Shown here piece by piece: positions 1 to 8,325 of a stretch of 64,000 nucleotides of DNA. The DNA is taken from NCBI GenBank assembly GCA_002299895.1, contig DBOC01000007.1, positions 15,529-79,528 of the forward strand, in the 5' to 3' direction. A program made the position numbers and the translations under genes. The number at the start of each line of letters is the position of its first letter. Positions within the stretch are counted from its first letter, which is position 1. This DNA comes from Sphingomonadales bacterium UBA656. Its GTDB lineage: Bacteria; Pseudomonadota; Alphaproteobacteria; Sphingomonadales; Sphingomonadaceae. Below the pieces are notes generated by a model, which saw nothing but the letters and a program-made list of their open reading frames with translations, ran no database searches and had not been told where the DNA came from.

Positions 1-587
1 TTATTCTTGGGACCGCTTTCGGCGATATAGGCAATGCGGCTGTCGAAAAAGGGCAGTTCGCCGGTTAGCCGCGAATAGATAGCATCGGCGCATTTATGCG
101 CAGCCCGACGCCAGTCGCGTGGCGGCACGTTAAAGCCAAGCCGCGTGGTTTCCGTCCCAAAACCGACATCGTAGAGATAACAACCAACGGTCAAATTGCC
201 ATCGCCGCCCACGCGGACAAAGCCTTGCACCAATTGTTCGACCGGACGCGCTTTCCAATACCCAAATTGCGGTGCGGTGACTTCGGGCAAACCAATTGCG
301 CGTAGGCCATTTGGCCCTTGCGTTTCAAACACCCCCGATGCGCGCAGGTTTGAAGAAATAACCTCGGCAATCTGGCGACCAAGGGCCGCGCTGTTGCCGG
401 CCGGTGTATCGACGGGCGATGGTGCGACCAAAGCTGGGACCGCGATGGAGCGTGTTTTAGACGTGTCGAATTCGACCAATTCTGGCTCATCTGTTGCAGG
501 CGGCGGTGATTGTGCGATTGCGGCCTGCGCTCCCAAGAATAAAAGCAGAAAGGACGTCAGTTTCCGGCTCGTTGCGAAGAGGGACAT
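1..587 (-). CDS. tolB: TolB, Tol-Pal periplasmic protein (N-terminal part, cut by window edge)
   Basis: Periplasmic partner of Pal in the Tol-Pal envelope system, which keeps the outer membrane tied to the cell wall during division. The visible 195 residues open with a signal peptide (basic start, hydrophobic run, AQA-like end near residue 23) and continue into the TolB N-terminal domain, including the segment around GVFETQGP typical of the family. The beta-propeller half lies outside the window. The ATG at 587 is preferred over an in-frame ATG at 596, because AAAGGA then stands 9 bases upstream; the 596 codon touches the ribosome site. It follows tolA by 13 bases, so it belongs to the same transcript. 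Identification rests on sequence and on the tolQRA context. Confidence 0.93.
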   Translation of the reverse strand, partial: MSLFATSRKLTSFLLLFLGAQAAIAQSPPPATDEPELVEFDTSKTRSIAVPALVAPSPVDTPAGNSAALGRQIAEVISSNLRASGVFETQGPNGLRAIGLPEVTAPQFGYWKARPVEQLVQGFVRVGGDGNLTVGCYLYDVGFGTETTRLGFNVPPRDWRRAAHKCADAIYSRLTGELPFFDSRIAYIAESGPKN

Positions 588-600
588 ATTTCTCATTCCT

Positions 601-1434
601 TTATCCCGTGGCGCGCAAACGCAGCGCGTGGGTTTTCCAAACGTCGTAATATTCAGGATCAAGTCCGTCATAAGGTGATGCGGCGCGCACCGCTTGCAGG
701 ATGCAATCTTTTAACGGTCCCGCCTGCGGCTGGTTGCTCTCATTTGTACCAGTTTGCCTGTCAAAACGCACGGATGTCAATTTGCCCGATATATCTAGGC
801 TGAGCGTGACGAAGGTTTCGATCTTGTTGATGTCGATGCCGGTGGGTGCACAGGCACGCACGCGGCTGCGGATTTGGCCAGCGATGCTGACACCGACGGA
901 GCGGCGCACTTCGCTGGCGGTTTTTGTGGCTGGCGTGCCTATGGCTTTGCCCGCGCCGGGTGCTTTGCCAATATTGTTGATGCTGTCCTCAAAGCTGCGG
1001 CTGAGGCCCCCTGGCTTTGCAGGTGTCGTACCTTTGCCGCTCGCCGGTGCGGCTTTTGTCGTTTTCGGCGGAGTGGCAGCAGCGGTCTTTATGGGCTTTG
1101 CCGTGGCCTTGGCCACAGCGGGCGCGGTTTCGGCTTTAACGGGTTTCGGCACCGGCTTTGTCTGGGGCTTTTCGATCTTCATGATGGGTGCCGGGGCCGG
1201 CGGCGGTTCGGTGGGTGCGGTCTCGCCGGATGCCGGCGGCGCAGATTCCTCTTGGATCGCATCGGGCGCGCTCGACACATCGGCGATTTCACCCACAAGC
1301 GAAACGGAAATGGATTGTGGCTTCGGCGCGGTTTGTGCGGATGCCATTAGACCAAGCGCGAATAAGCCCAGCAATAAAGCATGGCCACCAACGGCCGCGC
1401 CAAATCCCAAAATTTCCGCCCGATCCATTGCCAT
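601..1434 (-). CDS. tolA: TolA, inner-membrane energy-transducing spanner (TonB/TolA family)
   Basis: Links the TolQ-TolR proton motor to TolB/Pal at the outer membrane. Of 277 residues, about 12-32 form the single membrane anchor. Residues ~55-175 are a Pro/Ala/Lys-rich, low-complexity periplasmic linker. The last ~95 residues form the folded C-terminal domain, with two cysteines (in RACAP and KDCIL) that could pair as in TolA domain III. The linker is much shorter than the long helical domain II of enterobacterial TolA, which is usual in alphaproteobacteria. Two ATGs are possible (1434 and 1428) and no strong ribosome site decides between them. The gene starts 4 bases after tolR ends. Confidence 0.88.
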   Translation of the reverse strand: MAMDRAEILGFGAAVGGHALLLGLFALGLMASAQTAPKPQSISVSLVGEIADVSSAPDAIQEESAPPASGETAPTEPPPAPAPIMKIEKPQTKPVPKPVKAETAPAVAKATAKPIKTAAATPPKTTKAAPASGKGTTPAKPGGLSRSFEDSINNIGKAPGAGKAIGTPATKTASEVRRSVGVSIAGQIRSRVRACAPTGIDINKIETFVTLSLDISGKLTSVRFDRQTGTNESNQPQAGPLKDCILQAVRAASPYDGLDPEYYDVWKTHALRLRATG

Positions 1435-1438
1435 TTGC

Positions 1439-1903
1439 TTAGCTGTCGTTTGATGAACCAGTGGTGACTAAGCTCACGCTGTTTAACCCCGCGCGGTTCA
1501 ACTCACCCATGACGCGCATCATTTGACCATAGCTGATCGCGGTATCCCCGCGCAGCATGATTTGGCGCGGATTGCCCGGTGTTTCGGCCGCGGCGATCTC
1601 GCCCAAACGCGCCGGCAAGTCGGCAGGCGCAACCTCTGTGCCGTCGATGAACGTCACGCCGTCGCGATCAATCGCAATTTCAATCGGCTCATCTTGCTGA
1701 TCCAGCGCATTGGCACGGCTTTCCGGCAACTCGACGGGCACGCCTGTTACTAACAAGGGTGCGGTGACCATGAAGATGATGAGCAGAACGAGCATAACGT
1801 CGACAAAGGGCGTGACGTTGATGTCCGCCATCGGCGCACGTCGGCTTCCTTGCCGTCGCCCACGTCCGCCGCCGCTACGGCCTGATGCGGTGTTCATCGC
1901 CAT
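1439..1903 (-). CDS. tolR: TolR, ExbD/TolR proton-channel subunit
   Basis: Stator/channel component that couples the proton-motive force to TolA movement. The 154-residue product has a basic, glycine/arginine-rich cytoplasmic N-terminus and the family signature ADINVTPFVDVMLVLL leading into one membrane helix (about 26-50). The conserved membrane Asp (in FVDVML) is the proton-carrying residue of this family. A periplasmic ExbD-type domain follows. It starts 2 bases after tolQ stops and ends 4 bases before tolA, so translation is probably coupled. The N-terminus is about ten residues longer than in many homologues; the internal Met in APMADINV would be an alternative start but lacks a clear ribosome site. 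Confidence 0.93.
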   Translation of the reverse strand: MAMNTASGRSGGGRGRRQGSRRAPMADINVTPFVDVMLVLLIIFMVTAPLLVTGVPVELPESRANALDQQDEPIEIAIDRDGVTFIDGTEVAPADLPARLGEIAAAETPGNPRQIMLRGDTAISYGQMMRVMGELNRAGLNSVSLVTTGSSNDS

Positions 1904-1905
1904 CG

Positions 1906-2598
1906 TTAAACCTCAAGCTCCAACTCACGGCTTAATGTGCCGTGAAAGCCATCGGCAAATCGGCCCATACGCGCTTCATATTGGTTCAGCCGGTGGGAGA
2001 AACGGTTATAGGCGATAACCGCTGGAATGGCGGCGAACAGGCCGATTGCGGTAGCAAATAATGCCTCCGCAATACCCGGTGCGACAACGGCGAGGCTAGA
2101 ATTTTGCTCGGCTGCAATCGCGGAAAAGCTGCGCATGATACCCCAAACGGTGCCGAACAGGCCAATGAATGGCGCAACCGAGCCCGTGGTCGCCAGAAAG
2201 TTCAGGCGATTGGCGAGGCGGTCGGTTTCTGCTGCAATGGTGGCATCCATCGCCGTGGCCAGCCGCTCACGCGTTCCGGCACGGTCAATGTTTTTGGCTT
2301 TGGTGGACAGCCGCCATTCGGCCATGCCAGCGGCAAAGACCTTGGCCACCGGCAGTTCATTTTGAGCATGAGCTTTAGAGAAAGCGGCAATATCCGAGCT
2401 GCCCCAAAATTCGCGTTCAAACGCCTCGCTTTTCCGGTTGATGCCGAGCATTTTGATCGTGAAGCTGATGATGATGGTCCACACCCAGACGCTAGACAGC
2501 GCCAGACCGACAATGACCGATTTGACCACCAAGTCGGCGTCCATAAACAAATCAACGGGTGAAAAGCCCATATTTTGGGTCGCGATAAGCAGGCTCAT
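1906..2598 (-). CDS. tolQ: TolQ, MotA/TolQ/ExbB proton-channel protein
   Basis: Multi-pass membrane subunit of the Tol motor that surrounds the TolR helix. At 230 residues it has normal length. Three membrane helices are visible: about 22-48, about 135-158 (in the conserved LNFLATTGSVAPFIGLFGTVWGI block, quoted here only by its ends), and about 172-195. The TGSVAPFIGLFGTVWG motif and the following AIAEALFATAIGLFAAIPA helix are diagnostic of the MotA/TolQ/ExbB family. It lies 7 bases downstream of ybgC, in the standard ybgC-tolQ-tolR-tolA-tolB order. Confidence 0.95.
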   Translation of the reverse strand: MSLLIATQNMGFSPVDLFMDADLVVKSVIVGLALSSVWVWTIIISFTIKMLGINRKSEAFEREFWGSSDIAAFSKAHAQNELPVAKVFAAGMAEWRLSTKAKNIDRAGTRERLATAMDATIAAETDRLANRLNFLATTGSVAPFIGLFGTVWGIMRSFSAIAAEQNSSLAVVAPGIAEALFATAIGLFAAIPAVIAYNRFSHRLNQYEARMGRFADGFHGTLSRELELEV

Positions 2599-2605
2599 GG
2601 ATATC

Positions 2606-3058
2606 CTATTCTGCGGGTTGATGGATTATCGGCTGGAACGCGGCAACCCAAGTTGCGGGTTGTCGGCGAGCCTTGCCGTCGGGTGAAACAAAAGCCGCGG
2701 TCACCCGCGCCTCAGTGAGTATCTCGTCACCGCGCATGACGGTTTGATGAATGTCGCAGCTTGCGGCGCGGACGGCCTCTACGGTGCTGACAATCACCAA
2801 CGCATCATCAAAATGGGCGGCGCGGCGATATTTAATCTGCATGTCTGTCACGGCATAGGCGCCCTGACCTTCGGCATGAACGGCCCGCTGATCAATGCCG
2901 GCGCACGCCAGCATGTCCGAACGCGCGCGCTCCATGAAATGCAGATAACGCGCATGATAGACCACGCCGGAAAAATCGGTGTCTTCAAAATAGACGCGTA
3001 CGGCAAAATAGTGCCGCGTGCCGTCAAAATGGCCTTGATAGGGTGTAGGGACCGTCAT
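2606..3058 (-). CDS. ybgC: YbgC, Tol-Pal-associated acyl-CoA thioesterase
   Basis: A hotdog-fold thioesterase that hydrolyses acyl-CoA or acyl-ACP in the cytoplasm; its genetic partners are the tol genes. In this 150-residue protein the family signature around YFEDTDFSGVVYHARYL lies at about residues 22-40, with the catalytic Asp in EDTD. The length is normal for 4-hydroxybenzoyl-CoA-thioesterase-like proteins. It heads the tol part of the string, 90 bases downstream of ruvB and 7 bases upstream of tolQ. Its physiological substrate cannot be told from sequence. Confidence 0.92.
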   Translation of the reverse strand: MTVPTPYQGHFDGTRHYFAVRVYFEDTDFSGVVYHARYLHFMERARSDMLACAGIDQRAVHAEGQGAYAVTDMQIKYRRAAHFDDALVIVSTVEAVRAASCDIHQTVMRGDEILTEARVTAAFVSPDGKARRQPATWVAAFQPIIHQPAE

Positions 3059-3148
3059 CGATGAATGGCTTAACCGTTGTCGAGTCCGGCGGGAAGGGTT
3101 TTTAGCAAGTACGCCCGCAATTGGTCGCCTGAGACATTCGGAATGCCT

Positions 3149-4174
3149 TTATGCGTCAAATAAACCGTCCTGTGACCCGGCGGGCGGGTTGAGGCCAAGA
3201 TGCTTCCAGCCCGGCGCATTGAGGCATCGGCCGCGCGCGGTCCGTGCAATCAAGCCCAATTGTAGCAAATAGGGCTCGACCACATCCTCAATGGTGTCGC
3301 GCGGTTCCGACAGGCCAGCCGCCAACGCCTCAACGCCCACCGGCCCGCCGCGATAAATGTCAGCGATCATGTGCAGATAACGCCTGTCCATCGCATCGAG
3401 GCCAAGCGCATCGACCTCCAACCGGTTGAGCGCACTGTCGGCAATTTTGGCGGTGACAATGGCTTCGCCGGCGACATTGGCAAAGTCCCGCACACGGCGC
3501 AGCAGCCGTCCGGCAATGCGCGGGGTGCCGCGTGCGCGCTTGGCGATTTCGTTCGCGCCATCGGGGGCAATACCCAGATCCAAAAGCCGCGCAGCGCGGG
3601 TAACGACGAGCTCTAGCTCGGCATGCGTGTAGAAATTGAGCCGCACCGGAATGCCAAAGCGGTCGCGCAATGGTGTGGTCAATAACCCCTGCCGCGTGGT
3701 CGCGCCGACCAGCGTAAAGGCAGGCAAATCAATCCGCACCGAGCGCGCCGACGGACCTTCGCCGATCATGATATCGAGCGCACGGTCCTCCATCGCGGGG
3801 TAGAGGATTTCCTCAACCACGGGGCTGAGCCGGTGGATTTCGTCAATGAATAAGACGTCGCCATCTTCCAAATTGGTGAGCAATGCGGCCAGATCGCCGG
3901 ATTTGGCGATGACAGGGCCGGATGTCGCGCGGAAGCCAACACCCATTTCCTTTGCGACAATTTGCGCCAATGTGGTTTTACCTAGCCCCGGCGGACCAAA
4001 GAACAGCACATGGTCCAAGGGCTGTCCACGGCCCTTTGCCGCCTCAATAAACACGCGCAAATTGTCGCGCGCGGCGGCCTGCCCGATAAATTCGCTCAGC
4101 GTTTTAGGCCGCAAAGCGGCGTCAATATCTTCCGGCCGTTTGTCCGGCGTGGTCAGACGATCGTCGTCCGTCAC
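3149..4174 (-). CDS. ruvB: RuvB, Holliday-junction branch-migration ATPase
   Basis: Hexameric AAA+ motor that drives branch migration at Holliday junctions together with RuvA. Of 341 residues, Walker A (GPPGLGKT) is at 60-67 and Walker B (DEIHR) at 111-115. Sensor 1 and the arginine-finger region follow at about 157-173 (GATTRQGLLTTPLRDRFG). The C-terminal winged-helix DNA-binding domain occupies the last ~80 residues. The start overlaps the ruvA stop by 4 bases (ATGA), so translation is coupled. No unusual residue was seen in the catalytic motifs. Confidence 0.98.
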   Translation of the reverse strand: MTDDDRLTTPDKRPEDIDAALRPKTLSEFIGQAAARDNLRVFIEAAKGRGQPLDHVLFFGPPGLGKTTLAQIVAKEMGVGFRATSGPVIAKSGDLAALLTNLEDGDVLFIDEIHRLSPVVEEILYPAMEDRALDIMIGEGPSARSVRIDLPAFTLVGATTRQGLLTTPLRDRFGIPVRLNFYTHAELELVVTRAARLLDLGIAPDGANEIAKRARGTPRIAGRLLRRVRDFANVAGEAIVTAKIADSALNRLEVDALGLDAMDRRYLHMIADIYRGGPVGVEALAAGLSEPRDTIEDVVEPYLLQLGLIARTARGRCLNAPGWKHLGLNPPAGSQDGLFDA

Positions 4175-4779
4175 CGCGAAGCCCTTTTCAACGCAAGCCG
4201 GACCAGCGCATCCAAGGTCGCATCTGGGCCGAGTTCCTCGACGGCTTGTGCCACAGCATTGCCAGCTTCGCCGGGTTTGAAGCCGAGGTTAGCAAGCGCG
4301 GACATTGCGTCTTGCGCGTGGTTGCCACTGGCAGCGCCTGTAGCCATTAACTTCGCGCCGCCGCCGATGCCGGCAAGCGCGCCGACCTTATCCTTCAATT
4401 CATTGACGATGCGGCTGGCCAATTTGGGTCCGACGCCATTGGCGCGCGCGACCATGGCTGCGTCGCCGCTGCCAATGGCGAGGGCGAGGTCAGCGGGTTC
4501 AATTGCGGACAATATGGCAAGGCCAACCTTGCCGCCGACACCTTGCACGCCCGTCAATAACCGGAACCAGTCGCGTTCTTCGCGGGTGGCAAAGCCGATC
4601 AGGCGCATGTCGTTTTCGGACACTTGCATTTCGGTGAAGACGGTGGCGAAATCGTCTGTCTTGCCCAAGGCGGATAAAGTCCGCGCGCTCGCTTGCACCA
4701 GATAACCAACGCCGTTGACGTCAATCACCAGATGGTCAACGCCCGTTTCGTCAATCCGGCCATAAAGCTTTGCAATCAT
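4171..4779 (-). CDS. ruvA: RuvA, Holliday-junction-binding subunit
   Basis: Tetrameric DNA-binding partner of RuvB. The 202-residue protein starts with the OB-fold domain (MIAKLYGRIDETG). Two helix-hairpin-helix motifs follow (around GVQGVGGKVGLAIL and ANGVGPKLASRIVNEL, about 75-125), then a flexible Gly/Ala linker and the C-terminal RuvB-contact domain (ALANLGFKPGEA). The order ruvC-ruvA-ruvB is the common alphaproteobacterial one; 86 bases separate it from ruvC. The visible sequence shows no SOS box, and none was searched for systematically. Confidence 0.97.
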   Translation of the reverse strand: MIAKLYGRIDETGVDHLVIDVNGVGYLVQASARTLSALGKTDDFATVFTEMQVSENDMRLIGFATREERDWFRLLTGVQGVGGKVGLAILSAIEPADLALAIGSGDAAMVARANGVGPKLASRIVNELKDKVGALAGIGGGAKLMATGAASGNHAQDAMSALANLGFKPGEAGNAVAQAVEELGPDATLDALVRLALKRASR

Positions 4780-4865
4780 CTGTGCGGGTTAGCTGTTCGA
4801 TTTGAAATCGGCAAGCAAAAGAGAACATCGTGGGAACAGGAGGGCTTTTTCTCGGCGGGAACCGG

Positions 4866-5336
4866 TCAAAGCCGGACATGATGCGCATGTGTGATGGCCA
4901 CTGCCAACGCATCGGCCGCGTCGGGACCAGCCAGCTTCAAACCCGGCAACAGGATACGCAGCATGGCTTGCACCTGCTCCTTTTCCGCTTGGCCAGTGCC
5001 AACGACAGATTTTTTTACGAGCCGCGCGGCATATTCGGCGACGGGTGTGCGGTTGCGTGCCGCCCCTAACAGCACCACGCCGCGCGCTTGCCCTAGCTTC
5101 AGCGTCGATTGTGGGTTTTTGTTGACGAACACCTCTTCGATCGCAGCATAATCGGGACGGAAATGATCGAGCACTGCGCGCAGTTTTTCGTCCAAAAGCA
5201 CGAGGCGGTTCGCCAGCGGTAATTTGGCGTCGGTTACAATCTCGCCATTGTCGATATGGGAAAGCCGATTGCCTTCCTTACGGATAACGCCCCAGCCGGT
5301 TGTTCCAAGGCCGGGGTCTAATCCCAATATAATCAT
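4866..5336 (-). CDS. ruvC: RuvC, Holliday-junction resolvase
   Basis: Endonuclease that cuts the Holliday junction in the RuvABC complex. At 156 residues it is slightly short but complete. The four acidic active-site residues of the RNase H-like fold can be placed: Asp7 (LGLDPGLGTTGWG), Glu67/Glu68 (AAIEEVF), and Asp139 and Asp142 (GPDAADALAVA). The start codon overlaps the stop of yebC by 4 bases (ATGA). Together with ruvA and ruvB downstream this completes a full resolvasome. Confidence 0.97.
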   Translation of the reverse strand: MIILGLDPGLGTTGWGVIRKEGNRLSHIDNGEIVTDAKLPLANRLVLLDEKLRAVLDHFRPDYAAIEEVFVNKNPQSTLKLGQARGVVLLGAARNRTPVAEYAARLVKKSVVGTGQAEKEQVQAMLRILLPGLKLAGPDAADALAVAITHAHHVRL

Positions 5337-6076
5337 CCCAGCTTCGCCATGACCTCATCGGACACGTCGTAATTGCCCCAGACAGTTTGGACATCGTCAT
5401 CGTCTTCCAACGCGTCGATCATCTTCAGCAAGGTCGCGGCATTGGCTTCATCGACTTCGACCAAAAGCTGCGGCTTCCACGCAAGCTTTGCGCTTTCTGC
5501 TTCGCCCAGCGAAGCTTCAAGTGCCTTGGCGACTTCGTGCAGTGCATCCATGCTGGTCCAGATGCTGTGTTCGTCTTCGCTCGATTCCACATCTTCCGCG
5601 CCGGCTTCCAATGCGGCTTCAAATACGCTGTCGGCATCGCCTGCGCTCGTGGGATAGGTAATGAGGCCCATACGATCGAAGCCATGGCTCACAGCGCCCG
5701 ACGCGCCGAGATTGCCGCCATTTTTGCTGAAGGCGGTGCGTACGTTGGTCGCGGTACGGTTACGGTTGTCGGTCAATGCCTCAACGATGATGGCAACGCC
5801 GCCGGGGCCATAGCCTTCATAGCGCATTTCATCATAGCTTTCGGCATCCCCGCCCGCTGCCTTGTCGATGGCGCGCTGGATATTGTCCTTGGGCATGGAT
5901 TGGGCCTTGGCGGCATTGACCGCAAGGCGTAGGCGCGGGTTCATGTCCGGATCGGGCATCCCCATTTTCGCCGCAACGGTAATTTCGCGCGAAAGCTTAG
6001 AAAACTGCGCCGAACGCTTTTTGTCCTGCGCACCTTTGCGATGCTGTATGTTCTTGAATTTGCTATGGCCTGCCAT
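5333..6076 (-). CDS. yebC: YebC/PmpR (TACO1) family protein
   Basis: Member of the TACO1/YebC family. Older work describes these proteins as DNA-binding regulators; more recent work ties the family to translation of proline-rich stretches. The 247-residue protein begins with the diagnostic MAGHSKWxNI-like N-terminus (here MAGHSKFKNIQHRKG, with Phe in place of the usual Trp). The internal YEGYGPGGVAIIVEALTDNRNRT block is present in full; it is named here by its first and last residues. Position directly upstream of ruvC is conserved in many proteobacteria. It is the first gene of the packed minus-strand string down to tolB. Promoter elements were not identified in the 116 bases upstream. Confidence 0.95.
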   Translation of the reverse strand: MAGHSKFKNIQHRKGAQDKKRSAQFSKLSREITVAAKMGMPDPDMNPRLRLAVNAAKAQSMPKDNIQRAIDKAAGGDAESYDEMRYEGYGPGGVAIIVEALTDNRNRTATNVRTAFSKNGGNLGASGAVSHGFDRMGLITYPTSAGDADSVFEAALEAGAEDVESSEDEHSIWTSMDALHEVAKALEASLGEAESAKLAWKPQLLVEVDEANAATLLKMIDALEDDDDVQTVWGNYDVSDEVMAKLG

Positions 6077-6192
6077 GGCTCTACTCTTCTCTGGCTAAAG
6101 GATAGGATGCAGCGCCCTTACATCAGGCGCGCGCCATTGGGCAAGCCATGTGCGTTAGGTGCGCTGCATCAGGGTCGGGGGAAGTCGCGGCC

Positions 6193-6435
6193 TTATGCCA
6201 GACCAAGCGCCGATTTATAGGTGTCGAGAATGGCTTCCATTTCCTGACGGTCGTCTTGGCTCATTTTGCGCAAGCGGACGATCTGGCGCATGATTTTTGC
6301 GTCATAGCCTTGGCTCTTGGCTTCTGAATAGACGTCGCGAATGTCGTCAGCGATGCCCTTTTTCTCTTCTTCCAAACGCTCGATGCGTTCAATGAACAGA
6401 CGCAGTTGATCGGCGGCGATATTGCCTTCAGCCAT
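6193..6435 (-). CDS. gapR: GapR-like nucleoid protein (DUF2312)
   Basis: Small alphaproteobacterial DNA-binding protein. In Caulobacter, GapR clamps overtwisted, AT-rich DNA and helps chromosome replication. The 80-residue product (MAEGNIAADQLRLFIERIE...) is helical and strongly charged. It carries the family pattern ERLEEEKKGIADDI, DVYSEAKSQGYD and MRQIVRLRKM. A longer reading frame runs upstream to 6675, but it overlaps the next gene and has no family match, so the ATG at 6435 is chosen; GGGAGAATATC stands just before it. Function is assigned by family only. Confidence 0.9.
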   Translation of the reverse strand: MAEGNIAADQLRLFIERIERLEEEKKGIADDIRDVYSEAKSQGYDAKIMRQIVRLRKMSQDDRQEMEAILDTYKSALGLA

Positions 6436-6491
6436 GATATTCTCCCTGTGGTGTTGTTTGGGGCAAAACCCCGAATCAAGATGACAGCGCC

Positions 6492-6794
6492 TTAATGCGA
6501 AGGGGCGTTCTTCGCCACGCTTTCCTGCATCCGTTGTAATTGCTCCGGCGTCGCTTCGGTCTGATGTTTCGCTTTCCACTCGGCAGCGGGCATGCCGTGA
6601 ATGATTTCGCGGGCTTCGTCCTTGGTCAATTGCCCGTCCGCCTCCATCACCCAATCGGCGAGACAATTTCGGCAAAAACCGGCAAGGCCCATGAGGTCGA
6701 TATTCTGTGCATCATGCCGGTGCTGTAAATGTGTGACGAGGCGTCGAAATGCCGCGGCCGCGACGGCGTCTGAAATATCTGTAACCTGTTGCAT
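6492..6794 (-). CDS. DUF1244 family protein
   Basis: Function unknown. The 100-residue product matches the alphaproteobacterial/gammaproteobacterial DUF1244 family. It has a helical N-terminus (VAAAAFRRLVTHLQHR), a central conserved DLMGLAGFCRNCLADW segment with two cysteines three residues apart, and a MPAAEWKAKHQ motif. The CxxC could bind a metal or be redox active, but nothing here proves it. It lies 56 bases upstream of gapR on the same strand; between them a GGGG-TTTT-GCCCC inverted repeat (about 6464-6476) could form a weak hairpin. Divergent from pyruvate kinase. Confidence 0.85.
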   Translation of the reverse strand: MQQVTDISDAVAAAAFRRLVTHLQHRHDAQNIDLMGLAGFCRNCLADWVMEADGQLTKDEAREIIHGMPAAEWKAKHQTEATPEQLQRMQESVAKNAPSH

Positions 6795-6874
6795 TGCTAT
6801 GCGCCCTTTTCGTTGCTGACTTGCCGCGTTATGGGGGGCTTAACGTTTAAATTCCATATCGCGGAGCCAATTTC

Positions 6875-8323
6875 ATGCAATATCATAAACCCCGTATGCG
6901 CAAAGTCCGCATATTGGCGACATTGGGCCCCGCGAGCGATACGCCCGAGATGATCGAAAAATTGTTCCGCGCTGGTGCCGATGCGTTTCGCGTCAACATG
7001 AGCCATGGCGATCAGGCCGACAAGGCGCAGTTGATTGCAAATATCCGGGCGCTGGAAAAAGCCTATAATCGGCCAACGACGATATTGGTTGACCTGCAAG
7101 GGCCCAAATTGCGGGTGGGAACCTTTGCCGATGAAAAGGTTGAATTGCACACGGGTGACAATTTCCGGCTCGACAACGACACGACGCCGGGCGACGCGCA
7201 TCGTGTCCATTTGCCGCATCCGGAAATCTTTGCGGCACTTGAAATTGGCGCACGCTTATTGCTCGACGATGGCAAATTGGTGTTACGCGTCACAGAAATT
7301 GCCACCGATCACATCAACACCATCGTTGAAGTTGGCGGTATGCTGTCAAACCGCAAGGGGCTGAATGTCCCCGATGTTGTGGTGCCGATTGCCGCGTTGA
7401 CCGAGAAGGACCGTTCGGACCTTGCCTTTGCATTGGAACAAGGCGTGGATTGGATAGCAATGTCCTTTGTGCAGCGGCCCGAGGATGTGGCCGAGGGTAA
7501 GAAGCTGATCGGTAACAAGGCAGCTTTGCTTGCGAAAATCGAAAAGCCCGCCGCCATCGGACGGTTGGAAGAAATTCTGGAGCTGGCCGACGGGGTGATG
7601 GTTGCGCGCGGCGATTTGGGCGTGGAATTGCCGCCCGAGCAAGTGCCGCCCTTGCAAAAGAAAATCGTATCCACCGCACGGCGCATGGGCAAGCCCGTGG
7701 TGGTGGCAACGCAAATGCTGGAATCGATGATCGTTTCACCCTCACCGACACGGGCGGAGGTGTCGGACGTTGCAACCGCCATTTACGACGGCGCGGACGC
7801 GGTGATGTTGTCTGCTGAAACGGCAGCGGGTGCTTGGCCGATTGAGGCGGTGTCGATCATGGACCGCATTGCGCAACAGGTCGAAGGCGACCCGGATTTC
7901 TTCAAACGCATCCATTTCACCGAAACCCCCGCCGACGGGACAACCGCCGACGCCTTAGCAGAGGCCAGCGGGCGTATTGTCGATACCGTCGAAACCAGTG
8001 CCATCGTTTGCTTCACATCGTCGGGATCGACCGCGCGGCGTATTTCGCGCGAGCGCCCTGCGGTGCCGCTGTTGGTGCTCACTGCAAGCATGATAACCGC
8101 GCGTCGTTTAGGGTTGTTATGGGGCGCCTTTGCCGTGCGAACCAAGGACATTGGCTCGTTTGAAGAAATGGTCGCCAAAGGCAAGCGCATGGCGCTGCGT
8201 TACCATCTCGGCGTTGCCGGTGGTCGGATCGTCATCATGGCCGGTGTGCCATTTGGGACGCCGGGGTCAACCAATGTGCTTCATATCGTCCGCCTGACGG
8301 GTGACGAGCTCAAGGGACATTAG
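6875..8323 (+). CDS. pyk: Pyruvate kinase
   Basis: Converts phosphoenolpyruvate and ADP to pyruvate and ATP in the last step of glycolysis. The 482-residue protein shows the N-terminal RILATLGPAS motif and the active-site segment AKIEKPAAIGRLEEI with the catalytic Lys (about 222-228). MVARGDLGVELPPE follows, carrying the metal-binding acidic residues, then MLESM at about 292 and MLSAETAAG. The C-terminal allosteric domain is complete. GGAG stands 9 bases before the ATG; a second in-frame Met at codon 8 would also give a normal N-terminus. The gene stops 2 bases from the convergent queA. Confidence 0.97.
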   Translation: MQYHKPRMRKVRILATLGPASDTPEMIEKLFRAGADAFRVNMSHGDQADKAQLIANIRALEKAYNRPTTILVDLQGPKLRVGTFADEKVELHTGDNFRLDNDTTPGDAHRVHLPHPEIFAALEIGARLLLDDGKLVLRVTEIATDHINTIVEVGGMLSNRKGLNVPDVVVPIAALTEKDRSDLAFALEQGVDWIAMSFVQRPEDVAEGKKLIGNKAALLAKIEKPAAIGRLEEILELADGVMVARGDLGVELPPEQVPPLQKKIVSTARRMGKPVVVATQMLESMIVSPSPTRAEVSDVATAIYDGADAVMLSAETAAGAWPIEAVSIMDRIAQQVEGDPDFFKRIHFTETPADGTTADALAEASGRIVDTVETSAIVCFTSSGSTARRISRERPAVPLLVLTASMITARRLGLLWGAFAVRTKDIGSFEEMVAKGKRMALRYHLGVAGGRIVIMAGVPFGTPGSTNVLHIVRLTGDELKGH

Positions 8324-8325
8324 GG

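Noticed and set aside
6464..6476. Hairpin GGGG-TTTT-CCCC between DUF1244 and gapR as a terminator
   Set aside because: The stem is only four base pairs and no T run follows; mentioned with the gene but not called.
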